The position numbers and the translations under genes are program-made. Positions 27,033-35,422 of a stretch of 64,000 bases of DNA are shown here, in pieces. Under the pieces are notes generated by a model. It did no database searches, was not told the DNA's origin, and worked only from the letters and a program-made list of their open reading frames with translations. Every line of letters begins with the position of its first letter. Position 1 is the first letter of the stretch. Location: NCBI GenBank assembly GCA_964219355.1, contig CAXPOZ010000003.1, positions 248,001-312,000 on the forward strand. Reading direction: 5' to 3'. Source of the DNA: Parvularcula sp964219355. Its GTDB lineage: Bacteria > Pseudomonadota > Alphaproteobacteria > Caulobacterales > Parvularculaceae.

Positions 27033-27680
27033 ATGAAATTATACGGCTACTGGCGCTCCGGCACTTCCTATCGCACCCGTCTGGGCCTCGCGCTCAAGGG
27101 GATCGAGGTCGAGCATGTCCCTGTCGATCTGACCGCTGGCGCGCAGAAATCGCCGGAATATATGGCGGACAACCCGCAAGGGCTGGTCCCCACGCTGGTG
27201 CTCGATGACGGCACGGCCATCGCCCAGTCAGGTGCCATCCTCGAATATCTCGATGAGAAATTCCCGGCGCGTCCGTTGTTGCCCGCCGGGGTGAAGGCCC
27301 GCGCCCATGTCCGCCAGCTCTGCCAGATCGTCGGCTGCGACATCCATCCGCTCAACAATCTGCGGATCCTCAAGCATCTGAAGAATGAGTTCGATCAGCC
27401 GCAATCCGGCGTCGATGAATGGGCGGGCAAATGGATCGCCGAAGGGTTTGATGCCTATGAGGCGCTACTGGGCGCCGATCAGGGGCGTGGCGCGTTCTCA
27501 TTCGGCGGGCGGCCCGGCATGGCCGAATGCTATCTGATCCCGCAAATCTATTCGGCGCGGCGGTTCAATGTGGATTTAACGCGCTGGCCGCTGATCCTCG
27601 GGGTCGAGGCAGCAACGCTCGCTTTGCCGGAAGTCGCTGCCGCCCTGCCTGAGAACCAGGCGGACGCAAAGCCATCGTAA
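27033..27680 (+). CDS. maiA: Maleylacetoacetate isomerase (zeta-class GST)
   Basis: This is a 215-residue glutathione-dependent isomerase that converts maleylacetoacetate to fumarylacetoacetate in tyrosine/phenylalanine degradation. The N-terminal thioredoxin fold carries YGYWRSGTSYRTRLGLALKG, equivalent to the SSCSWRVR active site of the family. NPQGLVPTLVLDDGTAIAQS binds the glutathione gamma-glutamyl end. The C-terminal helix bundle includes the diagnostic CDIHPLNNLRILKHL. It stands alone, but the same window carries hppD and a fumarylacetoacetate hydrolase gene 21 kb away, so the steps are linked in function though not in operon. Confidence 0.9.
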   Translation: MKLYGYWRSGTSYRTRLGLALKGIEVEHVPVDLTAGAQKSPEYMADNPQGLVPTLVLDDGTAIAQSGAILEYLDEKFPARPLLPAGVKARAHVRQLCQIVGCDIHPLNNLRILKHLKNEFDQPQSGVDEWAGKWIAEGFDAYEALLGADQGRGAFSFGGRPGMAECYLIPQIYSARRFNVDLTRWPLILGVEAATLALPEVAAALPENQADAKPS

Positions 27681-27722
27681 TGCTTGACCGGCACCGCCAC
27701 GACGACTAGCAGGTCTCGCTCA

Positions 27723-27798
27723 GCCCCTATAGCTCAGCTGGTAGAGCAACTGATTTGTAATCAGTAGGTCCGCGGTTCGAGTCCGTGTGGGGGCACCA
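27723..27798 (+). tRNA. tRNA-Thr (anticodon TGT)
   Basis: The cloverleaf is complete. The acceptor GCCCCTA (27723-27729) pairs with TGGGGGC (27788-27794), then A and an encoded CCA follow. The D arm contains AGCTCAGCTGGTAGAGC. The anticodon stem ACTGA/TCAGT encloses TTTGTAA, giving anticodon TGT. The T arm contains GGTTCGAGTCC. The 152 bases that follow hold no recognisable feature. Confidence 0.97.
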
Positions 27799-27950
27799 TT
27801 CCTGAATGACCTACCGCTTCGGTGCTTGAGGCCACCCTCATCGCACTACCTCATTCGGCTACTTGAGCGCGGAATGCGCTGCCCTCCGAGAAGCAAACGC
27901 ACGGAATGTCCGGCCCAGGATCGAAGGGTCCCCCAGCCCTTCTCTCCCAG

Positions 27951-28241
27951 TCAATTGCCGATGGACGCAGCCGCCCGTTCAAGCAATTTTTTGGCCGATT
28001 GCGGATGCATGGAGATCAGCTCGGTCAGGAACGATTCAGACGCATCCCGAAGTGTTGCCCGCGTATCTTCGAGCCCAAGTGCCATTGCCTCTCGCTCGGC
28101 AAATGACAGGAGACGGATGATCACGCACACTGATTTATCCGCATCATCAAGATCATTGATATCGATATGATGAATGGGGAGCGTCACCAAACCCTCAAGC
28201 CGCTGGCTTAAAGCGGCTTCTCTCTGCATCTTGTTACTCAT
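27951..28241 (-). CDS. Hypothetical small protein, third gene of the GNAT operon
   Basis: This is a 96-residue protein of unknown function. The start ATG at 28241 overlaps the stop of the GNAT gene by ATGA, which decides the start against longer in-frame options. It is mostly helical by composition: REAALSQRLEGLVTLPIHHI, SFAEREAMALGLEDTRATLR, then SFLTELISMHPQSAKKLLER. There is no signal peptide or membrane segment. Because it is translationally coupled to the acyltransferase, it may be an accessory or stabilising protein for it, but that is inference only. Confidence 0.6.
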   Translation of the reverse strand: MSNKMQREAALSQRLEGLVTLPIHHIDINDLDDADKSVCVIIRLLSFAEREAMALGLEDTRATLRDASESFLTELISMHPQSAKKLLERAAASIGN

Positions 28242-28873
28242 AGCACTCTTTCTGCTGTTCGTTTTCGAGCCACATGCTCTGATGGTACTGATCCGCGCAC
28301 CGCGCTTCTTTCCAGAATTCCCGTCATGTCCCATTGGCCTTCAGGTGCCATGAGCACGAACGGATCGCTCTCAAGTTTGAGAGGTTCCTCATGAGGCGGC
28401 ACTTCAATCAGGATCTCGCTGTAGCTCCGCTCGGAGAACTTCAGATTGTCCGAACGATTGAGTGCCCTGCCCCCAAAATATTCCCAGAACTTCTCCAGCC
28501 CTTCCTGGATGGTTCCATAGATTTTTGTGTATGATTTCTTCCGCACAAATTCGATCGCGGCCTTGACCATGATGAAGGCGGCCCGCGAGTTCCGGTGTCT
28601 CTTGAGAACCGCGACCCGCTCGAACTTCACGAAATCCGCAAAATAACGTATCCGCACGGTCGCAACCGGCTCTCCCTGTTTGTAATAGACAAGGTGAGTG
28701 GCGGTAAAATCGTTTCCGTCAAATTCTTCATTATAGGGACAGTCCTGTCCTTCCATATAGACAGCTGTCCGCACCGCAAAGGCGGCCTGGAGGTCGTTAA
28801 GTGTCCTGGCGACCCGTACGCCATCGTATAAAATCGGTTTGGTACGGCTCGAATCATATGCAGGCAGGCTCAT
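28238..28873 (-). CDS. GNAT-family N-acyltransferase
   Basis: This is a 211-residue cytoplasmic protein. The GNAT pattern is visible from about residue 20: VRTAVYMEGQDCPYNEEFDG, then HLVYYKQGEPVATVRIRYFA, FERVAVLKRHRNSRAAFIMV (the strand-4/acyl-CoA pyrophosphate loop region) and a late IYGTIQEGLEKFWEYFGGR. The layout recalls N-acyltransferases and autoinducer-synthase-like GNATs. However, the LuxI-type invariant residues cannot be assigned with confidence, so no signal is claimed. The start at 28873 lies two bases after the stop of the upstream gene. It is the second gene of an operon of three, divergent from a LysR regulator. Confidence 0.7.
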   Translation of the reverse strand: MSLPAYDSSRTKPILYDGVRVARTLNDLQAAFAVRTAVYMEGQDCPYNEEFDGNDFTATHLVYYKQGEPVATVRIRYFADFVKFERVAVLKRHRNSRAAFIMVKAAIEFVRKKSYTKIYGTIQEGLEKFWEYFGGRALNRSDNLKFSERSYSEILIEVPPHEEPLKLESDPFVLMAPEGQWDMTGILERSAVRGSVPSEHVARKRTAERVL

Positions 28874-28874
28874 A

Positions 28875-29573
28875 TCACGCTCGTTGTCGTTCGGGAGTTG
28901 CAAAAAAATTGCTGACGAAACGGGTGCCCGCCTGCGGCTCCCCCTCGTCAAGCATGGGCTCAAATCCAAGGTGTGTGAGTATTTTCATTCCCGCATCGCT
29001 GCCCGCCACGGCGTAGGTGACTTTGCCGTCAAATGGCGGTTGCGAGAGGGCAAAACGTAAGAGGGGGAGCGCGCGCAATGCAGACCCCGGCGCGACACTC
29101 ACCCACCAATATAGCGCATGAGCAGTGGCAAACGAATCAGCGAGATATTCTTGCGAGATATCCCGACCATCAAAATCGTTATTCCAGAATGCTCTCACGC
29201 CCTTCGCGCTCATCGGCAGCACGATCGTAATGCCGCGGACCCGGCTTTCACCGGTATGATGAGCCCGTACTATTTTCATCGCGCCATCCCGATAGCGATG
29301 AACGATCGGCAGCCCTTTTGTCAGGGCTTTCTGGTCTCCGAACCAGTTTAGGTAGAGTTCTTCAAGCTTGCTATCATCTGAATGCCGTAAAGGCATCAGT
29401 GTCCAACCAAACCACCCGCCAAATGCCGCTGACTTACTGGGTCTTGGTACTACTGATGCGAAATCCGACGGCATTTCTGCTATCCCATTGTAAAAACTTG
29501 CGATGGCTGGTCTGATAGAACTAGGAACAAGTGGGGAGGATAGTGCTGAATAACTGTGGCCGGGGGTAGACAT
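28875..29573 (-). CDS. Hypothetical protein, possibly a divergent GNAT fold
   Basis: This is a protein of 232 residues, or 199 if the ATG at 29474 is used. The ATG at 29573 overlaps the divergent LysR start (CATG), so the internal start is at least as likely. The C-terminal half has a GNAT-like flavour: WWVSVAPGSALRALPLLRFA resembles a core strand and helix, and AVAGSDAGMKILTHLGFEPM resembles the common final AxxxxxGxxxLxxLGF helix-strand. No close family was recognised. The gap to the next gene is one base, so the two are cotranscribed. Two related folds in one operon would suggest sequential or heteromeric acyl transfer. Confidence 0.55.
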   Translation of the reverse strand: MSTPGHSYSALSSPLVPSSIRPAIASFYNGIAEMPSDFASVVPRPSKSAAFGGWFGWTLMPLRHSDDSKLEELYLNWFGDQKALTKGLPIVHRYRDGAMKIVRAHHTGESRVRGITIVLPMSAKGVRAFWNNDFDGRDISQEYLADSFATAHALYWWVSVAPGSALRALPLLRFALSQPPFDGKVTYAVAGSDAGMKILTHLGFEPMLDEGEPQAGTRFVSNFFATPERQRA

Positions 29574-30621
29574 GCCAAGTGATCACGGGGTGGGAGAAAA
29601 AGCATCACCCCCCACTGAGCTCAAGATTGAGCCAGAACCCCTCTCATGGGAGTGGGTCGAGACATTCCTAAAAGTTGCAAAAGCCGGCAGCATCAAATCT
29701 GCCGCCGAGCGCGAGGGCGTCACGACCGCGACCATACGAAAGCGCATCGACGCGCTTGAAGCCTATCTGGGCATGCAACTCTTCCTTCGGGGATCGAGTG
29801 GTGTCCGGCTGACGGCCTATGGTCAGGAGACGCTGGAAAGCGCCGAACAGGCTGCAAACGCAATTGGCGCCATCACGCGCGATTTCCGGCGGACCAATGT
29901 CGCTACCTCCGGCATGGTCTCGGCAAGCTTTCCTGAGGGCCTTGGCGCTTTCTGGATCTCCCCGCGGCTGCGAAGCTTTCATGATCAGTACCCGAATATC
30001 GTTCTCGATTATCGCTGCGTCTTCAATGACCACGAACGCGATCAGGACGATGCGGACATCATTGTTCAGTATAATGAACCAGACCGACCGGACTTTAAAG
30101 TCCGTAAACTCGGCTCTATCCACCTCCTGCTTTATGGCAGTGAGGAATATGCCCAACGATATGGGCTACCCCGCTCTCCCGCAGAGCTCGTCAATCACAA
30201 GCTTTCCTATCAGAGTGCCGCGCATTCGGATGGCGAGATTTTCCTCGATTTCCTTAAAGCAAATGGCGTAACTGATCCGTCCGGCATCATCTCGATGCGG
30301 ACGAACTCCTCGATCGCGCTTTACCAGCTTGCACGGACGGGCGCGATGCTGTCTGTGCTGCCGACCTACGCAACAGCTTTCCGGACTGGCCTTGTCGCAG
30401 CACCCACTGGCAATATCCGGCACCAACGCCCGATCTGGCTCTGCTACCGGAACGAAGTCAGCAATTACCCGCCGGCACGCGCTTTCATCGACTGGCTGAT
30501 CGCGTCATTCGATTCCAAGAAATACCCTTGGTTTTCTGACGAATTTATCTCACCAGAAAAGCTTACGACTTATGATACTCGCCCGTGGACGGACAATCTG
30601 ATGGTCGAGACTTGGCCGTAA
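29572..30621 (+). CDS. LysR-family transcriptional regulator
   Basis: This is a 349-residue DNA-binding regulator. The helix-turn-helix is in WVETFLKVAKAGSIKSAAER and continues EGVTTATIRKRIDALEAYLG MQLF (about residues 28-70). Effector-domain features follow from about residue 110. An N-terminal extension of about 25 residues precedes the usual start of the family. It is divergent from the GNAT operon with overlapping start codons, so the promoters must lie inside each other's coding regions. It most likely controls that operon, by gene order. Confidence 0.9.
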   Translation: MPSDHGVGEKASPPTELKIEPEPLSWEWVETFLKVAKAGSIKSAAEREGVTTATIRKRIDALEAYLGMQLFLRGSSGVRLTAYGQETLESAEQAANAIGAITRDFRRTNVATSGMVSASFPEGLGAFWISPRLRSFHDQYPNIVLDYRCVFNDHERDQDDADIIVQYNEPDRPDFKVRKLGSIHLLLYGSEEYAQRYGLPRSPAELVNHKLSYQSAAHSDGEIFLDFLKANGVTDPSGIISMRTNSSIALYQLARTGAMLSVLPTYATAFRTGLVAAPTGNIRHQRPIWLCYRNEVSNYPPARAFIDWLIASFDSKKYPWFSDEFISPEKLTTYDTRPWTDNLMVETWP

Positions 30622-30661
30622 GAAAACTTTGATTTCAACCGGTTTCTGAAGCCCTGCTGCA

Positions 30662-31477
30662 CTATGGGATGACACGGTCATCATGGATGAAATCGACATC
30701 CGGATTTTCGCCGATCATCATCATGGCCGCCGCTTCGAAAGGTTCTCCCCACGGCGGTGCGGCGTAGGGCATCTTATTGCCTGACAGCAGCGCCGTCTGC
30801 CACGCTGCCACATCTTCAAACCAGAGCTCTGCGACGCGGCGATCCGGTGACCGGGCGCTGGCCGATGTATAAAAAGCTAGCCGCTTTAGACCAGGCAGTT
30901 TTGCAAGTGCGGGTTCACGCACCTCTGCCCACCAGTGGTCCCCCTCCTCCGGCGTGACACCATCGGGATAGTCAAAGACGATGATCCAGCGCAGATAGGG
31001 CGTTTCCTTCGGCGGGGTCGGGAGAGTTACCGGCATCCGCGTCGGATTGACCGGGATCGTTGCCGTTTCAGTCGTATAAAGCGTATTCCCTCGCCAGCCG
31101 CCCGGCGGCGGCGTATAGGATGAAAGCTCCCCGTAAAGATTACGCACCCGCGTCTGCTGGAATGATTCATAGGAATCAAAATGGATCTCAGTCATGCGCC
31201 CGAATTGCAGCGGGTATCGCTCCAACGCCATCTGTGGCGGCAGATAGCTGCGAAAGGAGACATAATTGCGCTGCCACGCTTTCATCGCCCGCCTAACCTG
31301 CGGTGCGTGATAGGTCATGTACCATCGGTCGAGCGCCAGCTGATCTGCACCGGGTTTGAGATTGATCAGGATATAATGCTTGATCGCCTCTTCCGCCCGG
31401 GCAGAAAGCAGCATTCCCGATGTGATCATGGCTGTCATCAGGACAAGGAGTTCACGTAAGCCAGCCTTTCTTGTCAT
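30662..31477 (-). CDS. EthD-like secreted protein (tandem dimeric alpha/beta barrel)
   Basis: This is a 271-residue protein with a signal peptide (about residues 1-28, ending SARA). Two similar halves follow. The first is KHYILINLKPGADQLALDRW with YHAPQVRRAMKAW, and the second is YLRWIIVFDYPDGVTPEEGDHWWAEVREPALAKL. Both have the strand-helix-HxP/E pattern of EthD or Dabb-type ferredoxin-like domains. A strong AGGAGGAGG site lies just before the ATG. It is the last gene of an operon after the PQQ dehydrogenase (13-base gap) and acyl-CoA ligase. EthD-like proteins often stand beside degradation pathways, but their chemistry is uncertain. Confidence 0.6.
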   Translation of the reverse strand: MTRKAGLRELLVLMTAMITSGMLLSARAEEAIKHYILINLKPGADQLALDRWYMTYHAPQVRRAMKAWQRNYVSFRSYLPPQMALERYPLQFGRMTEIHFDSYESFQQTRVRNLYGELSSYTPPPGGWRGNTLYTTETATIPVNPTRMPVTLPTPPKETPYLRWIIVFDYPDGVTPEEGDHWWAEVREPALAKLPGLKRLAFYTSASARSPDRRVAELWFEDVAAWQTALLSGNKMPYAAPPWGEPFEAAAMMMIGENPDVDFIHDDRVIP

Positions 31478-31490
31478 TTATTCCTCCTCC

Positions 31491-33476
31491 TCAGAGGGTC
31501 AGCGCGACGAGGCGATGCGGCATCTTCCGGAATCCCATGCCGCAGACAATAAATTGCCGCCCATCAATGGCATACGTCATTGGTGGGCCATGGGTGTTGT
31601 CGGGCAGGCTGACCTCTCCCATCACTTCGCCGGAAGCTTTGTCATAGGCACGAAGGACTTTACTCGCGAATGGATGATGCGGCCCCTCTCCCATGATCAG
31701 TGCCGTCCGTGTCAGGAGCGGTCCTGTTCGCGCCGTCGTCCCCAGCCAGCCTGTCTTGAACGCCCTGTATTTAGGATGATCCATCCCTCCTGGTCCGTTG
31801 GGCCGCGACCAGTCGATCTCTCCGCGATTGAGGTCAATGGCGGTGATCTTGCCGTAAGGAGGTTTCAGAATGGGATAGCCGCGTGGTCCGTGGACGACCG
31901 TTGTCCGCCCCGCAATCTCATGATTGCCTTCCTCTACGTCGATACGCTCCCCTGACTGATCAATCGCCATGGCAACGGGGACGGAAATGGAAGGCACAAA
32001 GAGCCTTCCCGCTTCAGGATCGACAGCAGCGCCCCACCAATTTGCGCCGCCGACCCAGCTTGGGAACACTGTCGTCAGCTTCTCCCCAAGCGGCGTGTAG
32101 AGCGGGCCGATATGATAATTGTCCAGCAGCGCCTCGGCTTTGGCCCGCAATTCGGGCGTGAAATCTATCAGCTCATCACGAAAGTCGCCCTGCCGCTCAA
32201 AAGCTGGTGGCTTGGTCGGATAGGGCTGAGTGGGTGAAGCTCGCTCTGCACGGATCGTCGAGGCTGGCACCTCTCGTTCTTCGATTGGCCAGACCGGTTC
32301 ACCTGTCCGGCGATCAAAGGTAAAGCAGTAGCCTTGTTTAGTGACTTGCGCGATGGCTGGAATCTTCCGTCCCTCGACGCTGATATCAATCAAGTTCGGC
32401 GCACACGGAAGGTCATAATCCCAGAGGTCGTGATGGACGATCTGGAAATGCCAGATCCTATTCCCTGTCTCGGCATCAAGCGCAACCAACGAATTGCCGT
32501 AAAGATTGTCTCCGGGCCGCTCCCCGCCAAAGAAATTATTCGTGGGACAGCTTGTTGGAATATAGACTATGCCGCGCACATCATCGGCACTCATCGGAGC
32601 CCAGACATTCGCATTGCCAGCACGCAAAGCCGAGCCATCCTCCCAGCTTTCAAAGCCGGGATCTCCTCTTCGCGGGATGACATGGAACACCCATTTAAGC
32701 TCGCCGGTGCGCACATCAAAGGCGCGAACGTCGCCAGCCGGCATCGGCGTCTGGACAACCTGATCATTGATATACTGACCAACGACGACCGTCTCGCCGC
32801 AAATCAGCGGCGGTGAGGTTGTTCCAAACAGCGTCGAGGGGGCCTCCCCCAGTGGCTCGCGCAGGCCCACCGTGCCAAGATCAATCTCGCCGCCTTCTCC
32901 AAAGGGGTTGACCGGCTGACCCGTTACAGCATCAAGAGCGATCAGGCGGTTATCGCCGGTGGCAATAAAAACCCTCCCCTGCTCACCATCAGACCAATAG
33001 GCGACCCCGCGGTGCTGAAAGCCCTTACTGGTCGATAATCCCTTTTTCCACGTGCCCGGATCATAAACCCAAAGGGTCTGGCCTGTCTCGGGGTCGATGG
33101 CGCAGACCTGCGACATGGCGGTCGACGTAAAAAGCCGTCCATCCACCATGATCGGCGTCGCCTGAAATTCGCCAGGCCGGAGTTCGGGATTTTCTGCAAG
33201 GATCGCTTCATCAGGAGAGCGCCACTCCCAGGCGATTTTCAGCTCGCTGAAATTGCCACCATCGATCTGGTCGAGCGCCGAATATTTCGTGGCTGCATTA
33301 CTGGCGCCATAGACCGGCCATTCATCCGCCGACTTATTTGGAGAGGAGAAGATCCCTATTCGGCCCGACCGCCACGCACATCCCGAGACGAGCAGGCCAG
33401 AGACACCGCCCATCAACGTCCGGCGGCATAGTTGCCAGTTTCTTGGTCTCATCCTGAATGGTTCAGACCCGGACAT
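31491..33476 (-). CDS. PQQ-dependent dehydrogenase (membrane-linked quinoprotein)
   Basis: This is a 661-residue protein of the quinoprotein alcohol/glucose dehydrogenase type. The leader CRRTLMGGVSGLLVSGC combines a twin-arginine-like motif and lipobox, so it is probably an exported lipoprotein. The eight-bladed propeller is evident from repeated tryptophan-docking blades such as GELKWVFHVIPRRGDPG, DAETGNRIWHFQIVHHDLWD and GAAVDPEAGRLFVPS. The family resembles glucose, quinate and related substrate dehydrogenases that pass electrons to ubiquinone. No cytochrome domain or PQQ synthesis gene is adjacent. A GGAGGGAG site supports the start. It lies between the ligase and the EthD-like gene with 12-14 base gaps, so it probably oxidises an alcohol of the same substrate. 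Confidence 0.85.
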   Translation of the reverse strand: MSGSEPFRMRPRNWQLCRRTLMGGVSGLLVSGCAWRSGRIGIFSSPNKSADEWPVYGASNAATKYSALDQIDGGNFSELKIAWEWRSPDEAILAENPELRPGEFQATPIMVDGRLFTSTAMSQVCAIDPETGQTLWVYDPGTWKKGLSTSKGFQHRGVAYWSDGEQGRVFIATGDNRLIALDAVTGQPVNPFGEGGEIDLGTVGLREPLGEAPSTLFGTTSPPLICGETVVVGQYINDQVVQTPMPAGDVRAFDVRTGELKWVFHVIPRRGDPGFESWEDGSALRAGNANVWAPMSADDVRGIVYIPTSCPTNNFFGGERPGDNLYGNSLVALDAETGNRIWHFQIVHHDLWDYDLPCAPNLIDISVEGRKIPAIAQVTKQGYCFTFDRRTGEPVWPIEEREVPASTIRAERASPTQPYPTKPPAFERQGDFRDELIDFTPELRAKAEALLDNYHIGPLYTPLGEKLTTVFPSWVGGANWWGAAVDPEAGRLFVPSISVPVAMAIDQSGERIDVEEGNHEIAGRTTVVHGPRGYPILKPPYGKITAIDLNRGEIDWSRPNGPGGMDHPKYRAFKTGWLGTTARTGPLLTRTALIMGEGPHHPFASKVLRAYDKASGEVMGEVSLPDNTHGPPMTYAIDGRQFIVCGMGFRKMPHRLVALTL

Positions 33477-33488
33477 ATCTCCCTCCGG

Positions 33489-35210
33489 CTAAGAGAAGAA
33501 TTCATCGAACTGACTGTTCGCAGAACCCCGCAATTCGTTTTTCAGCAATTTCCCCGCAGCATTGCGTGGTAGCGGCTTACCTGTGAACTCGATGACGCTC
33601 GGGATCTTGAAATGGGAAAGCGCGCCACCGACCCATTCCTGAAGGACTGTTTCGTTGACCGTACCTTCCCGTTTCAAGCGGACAATGGCTCGCACTTCCT
33701 CACCGTAGAGATCACTCGACATGGCGACGACAGCGACTTCATTCACCTCCGGGTGGCTTTCGATGCAATGCTCGACCTCCTCTGCAGAAATGTTCTCCCC
33801 GCCCCGGATGATGATGTCTTTCTTGCGACCCAAAAGGTAGAGAAACCCTTCCGTATCGAGACGGCCAACATCCCCTGTGCGAAGCCAGCCCTCTGGAGAT
33901 ATCATCTTTGCTGTCTCTTCGGGATCGTTCCAGTAACCGGACATGACGAAAGGCCCGCGCACCTGCACCTCCCCCTTTTCCCCAACCGGTAGCTCATCCT
34001 CGTATTCATCGACGATCCGGATGTCCGCTGTGGCGAAGGCGCGGCCAACCGACCCCGGATGATTTTCAAGATCGATGCCCGTATTCATCGCGATGATGCC
34101 GCTAGTCTCAGTCAAGCCGTAAGCATTACTGACGGCACCGAGAGAGGGAAAAAGCGCTTGCGCACGCTCACGCAAATTGGGATGCGAGGGCGCAGCTCCA
34201 TAGCCGAGGGTTGTCAGGGTTGAGAGGTCGAGCCCCTGTCGATTACCCAACAAGCAGACCTTATGAACCATCGCCGGTACAGCAGACCATCTGGTTATCT
34301 TTTCACCTGCAATCACCCGCAGCGTCTCGGAGGCATCAAATCGGCCGTGCGGGATGACAATCGTTTGTCCCCCAATCAATCCGCCAAGAACCGCGCCTTG
34401 CCCGCCGCCGACATGGAAGAAAGGCAGGCTTGCCAACAGTTTTACCTTACTTGTCGCCGTATTCAGATGTGGCGCGCGCGCAAGCTCGACCGCCGTTGTC
34501 AGGGCAATATTCATGCTCGCAGCTATCCAGGCCCCGTGACTGATGACCGCCGCTTTGGCCCTGCCCGTCGTCCCGCTAGTGAACATCATGGATGCAGGAT
34601 GATGCTCATCGAGCTCGGGCAGAGTGGTGAGCGGTTCAGCAAGGAGCGCTGAAAGCGGCCGCGCCATACCACCGAATTCGTCTCCTTCCTCATCCCACAT
34701 GAAAAGCCGTCCCCGGATTTCCTGCACAATTTCTGCTGGCATTTTGCCGATGCGCTTTTGATCGCCGATCAGGATGCTGGCACCGGTGAGTTGAAGGCCA
34801 TGTGAAAGTTCCGCCCCGCGCCACCAGCCATTGAGGGCAACTGGCGTCATCCCGGCGAGCAACGCCGCCCAGAAACTTGCGATCCAGTCTGGGTGATTGG
34901 CACCAAGGATTGCAACGCGATCACCGATTTCTCCGATAGCTGACAAACCGCTCGCCAATCGCCTGATACGATCTGCAAATTCTACATAGCTGATACGCTC
35001 ATCACCAAAGATGATGCATTCCTGATCGCCATATGCCTCAATGCGCGGGAAGAGCTGGCCAAGATTTTGCGGCCGCTGCGCAAACCGACGGACCTGACCC
35101 GGTACTGCTTCCTCCAGCTCAAACGGGCTGCCCGGAGCTGTCATCTGCGCGATGAGATCCGAATAGCTGGCGGTGCCGGAGGTCATTTTTTGCGCGGTCA
35201 TATCCTGCAT
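33489..35210 (-). CDS. AMP-dependent acyl-CoA synthetase
   Basis: This is a 573-residue adenylating enzyme of the ANL superfamily that activates a carboxylic acid to its CoA thioester. The P-loop TSGTTGRAKAAVISH starts at residue 211. The substrate-acid region is YGLTETSGIIAMNTG. The hinge and adenylate motifs are GWLRTGDVGRLDTEGFLYLL, GRKKDIIIRGGENIS and the C-terminal lysine region PRNAAGKLLKNEL. The start codon is ATG 35210, with only a weak ribosome site. It opens an operon with the PQQ dehydrogenase and the EthD-like protein, and is followed in function by the acyl-CoA dehydrogenases and thiolase further along the window. Confidence 0.92.
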   Translation of the reverse strand: MQDMTAQKMTSGTASYSDLIAQMTAPGSPFELEEAVPGQVRRFAQRPQNLGQLFPRIEAYGDQECIIFGDERISYVEFADRIRRLASGLSAIGEIGDRVAILGANHPDWIASFWAALLAGMTPVALNGWWRGAELSHGLQLTGASILIGDQKRIGKMPAEIVQEIRGRLFMWDEEGDEFGGMARPLSALLAEPLTTLPELDEHHPASMMFTSGTTGRAKAAVISHGAWIAASMNIALTTAVELARAPHLNTATSKVKLLASLPFFHVGGGQGAVLGGLIGGQTIVIPHGRFDASETLRVIAGEKITRWSAVPAMVHKVCLLGNRQGLDLSTLTTLGYGAAPSHPNLRERAQALFPSLGAVSNAYGLTETSGIIAMNTGIDLENHPGSVGRAFATADIRIVDEYEDELPVGEKGEVQVRGPFVMSGYWNDPEETAKMISPEGWLRTGDVGRLDTEGFLYLLGRKKDIIIRGGENISAEEVEHCIESHPEVNEVAVVAMSSDLYGEEVRAIVRLKREGTVNETVLQEWVGGALSHFKIPSVIEFTGKPLPRNAAGKLLKNELRGSANSQFDEFFS

Positions 35211-35231
35211 GAATTCGTCCGATATTTGAAT

Positions 35232-35262
35232 AGTCAGGTGAAACTATGCTTCTCACCAGACT
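35232..35262. promoter_or_regulatory. Inverted repeat upstream of the acyl-CoA ligase operon
   Basis: AGTCAGGTGA (35232-35241) and TCACCAGACT (35253-35262) are inverted repeats with one mismatch and an 11-base spacer, a spacing of two helical turns. They end 22 bases before the ligase start, so they could be an operator. The sequence differs from GTTAC-N6-GTAAC, so a different regulator would be needed. Confidence 0.5.
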
Positions 35263-35369
35263 GGCCCGCGGTCGGGAAAAAAGATGACCAGTGAGGAGAG
35301 AAATTCCTTCGCCTGGAGGAAATAAGCGCTCAGATTTCCGCAACTGGTCATCGAGTTTTGAGCATCAAA

Positions 35370-35416
35370 GGGCAGGCTTCTGACCCGGAGGGGCAACTTC
35401 CCGGTCATGCCTGCCC
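35370..35416 (-). terminator. Hairpin after the TonB receptor gene
   Basis: GGGCAGGC (35370-35377) and GCCTGCCC (35409-35416) form a perfect 8-bp stem, with inner pairs TGACC/GGTCA extending it. On the minus strand it begins seven bases past the receptor stop and ends in TTTGAT, a weak U-tract. It is probably a terminator or a processing hairpin separating the receptor from the ligase operon. Confidence 0.5.
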
Positions 35417-35422
35417 CCAAGA

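Noticed and set aside
28238..28873. LuxI-type acyl-homoserine lactone synthase
   Set aside because: A general GNAT pattern is present but the conserved LuxI residues could not be placed with confidence, and no LuxR partner is adjacent.
27723..30621. Genomic island integrated at tRNA-Thr
   Set aside because: No integrase, no repeat of the tRNA 3' end and no clear base-composition break were seen in the following 3 kb.
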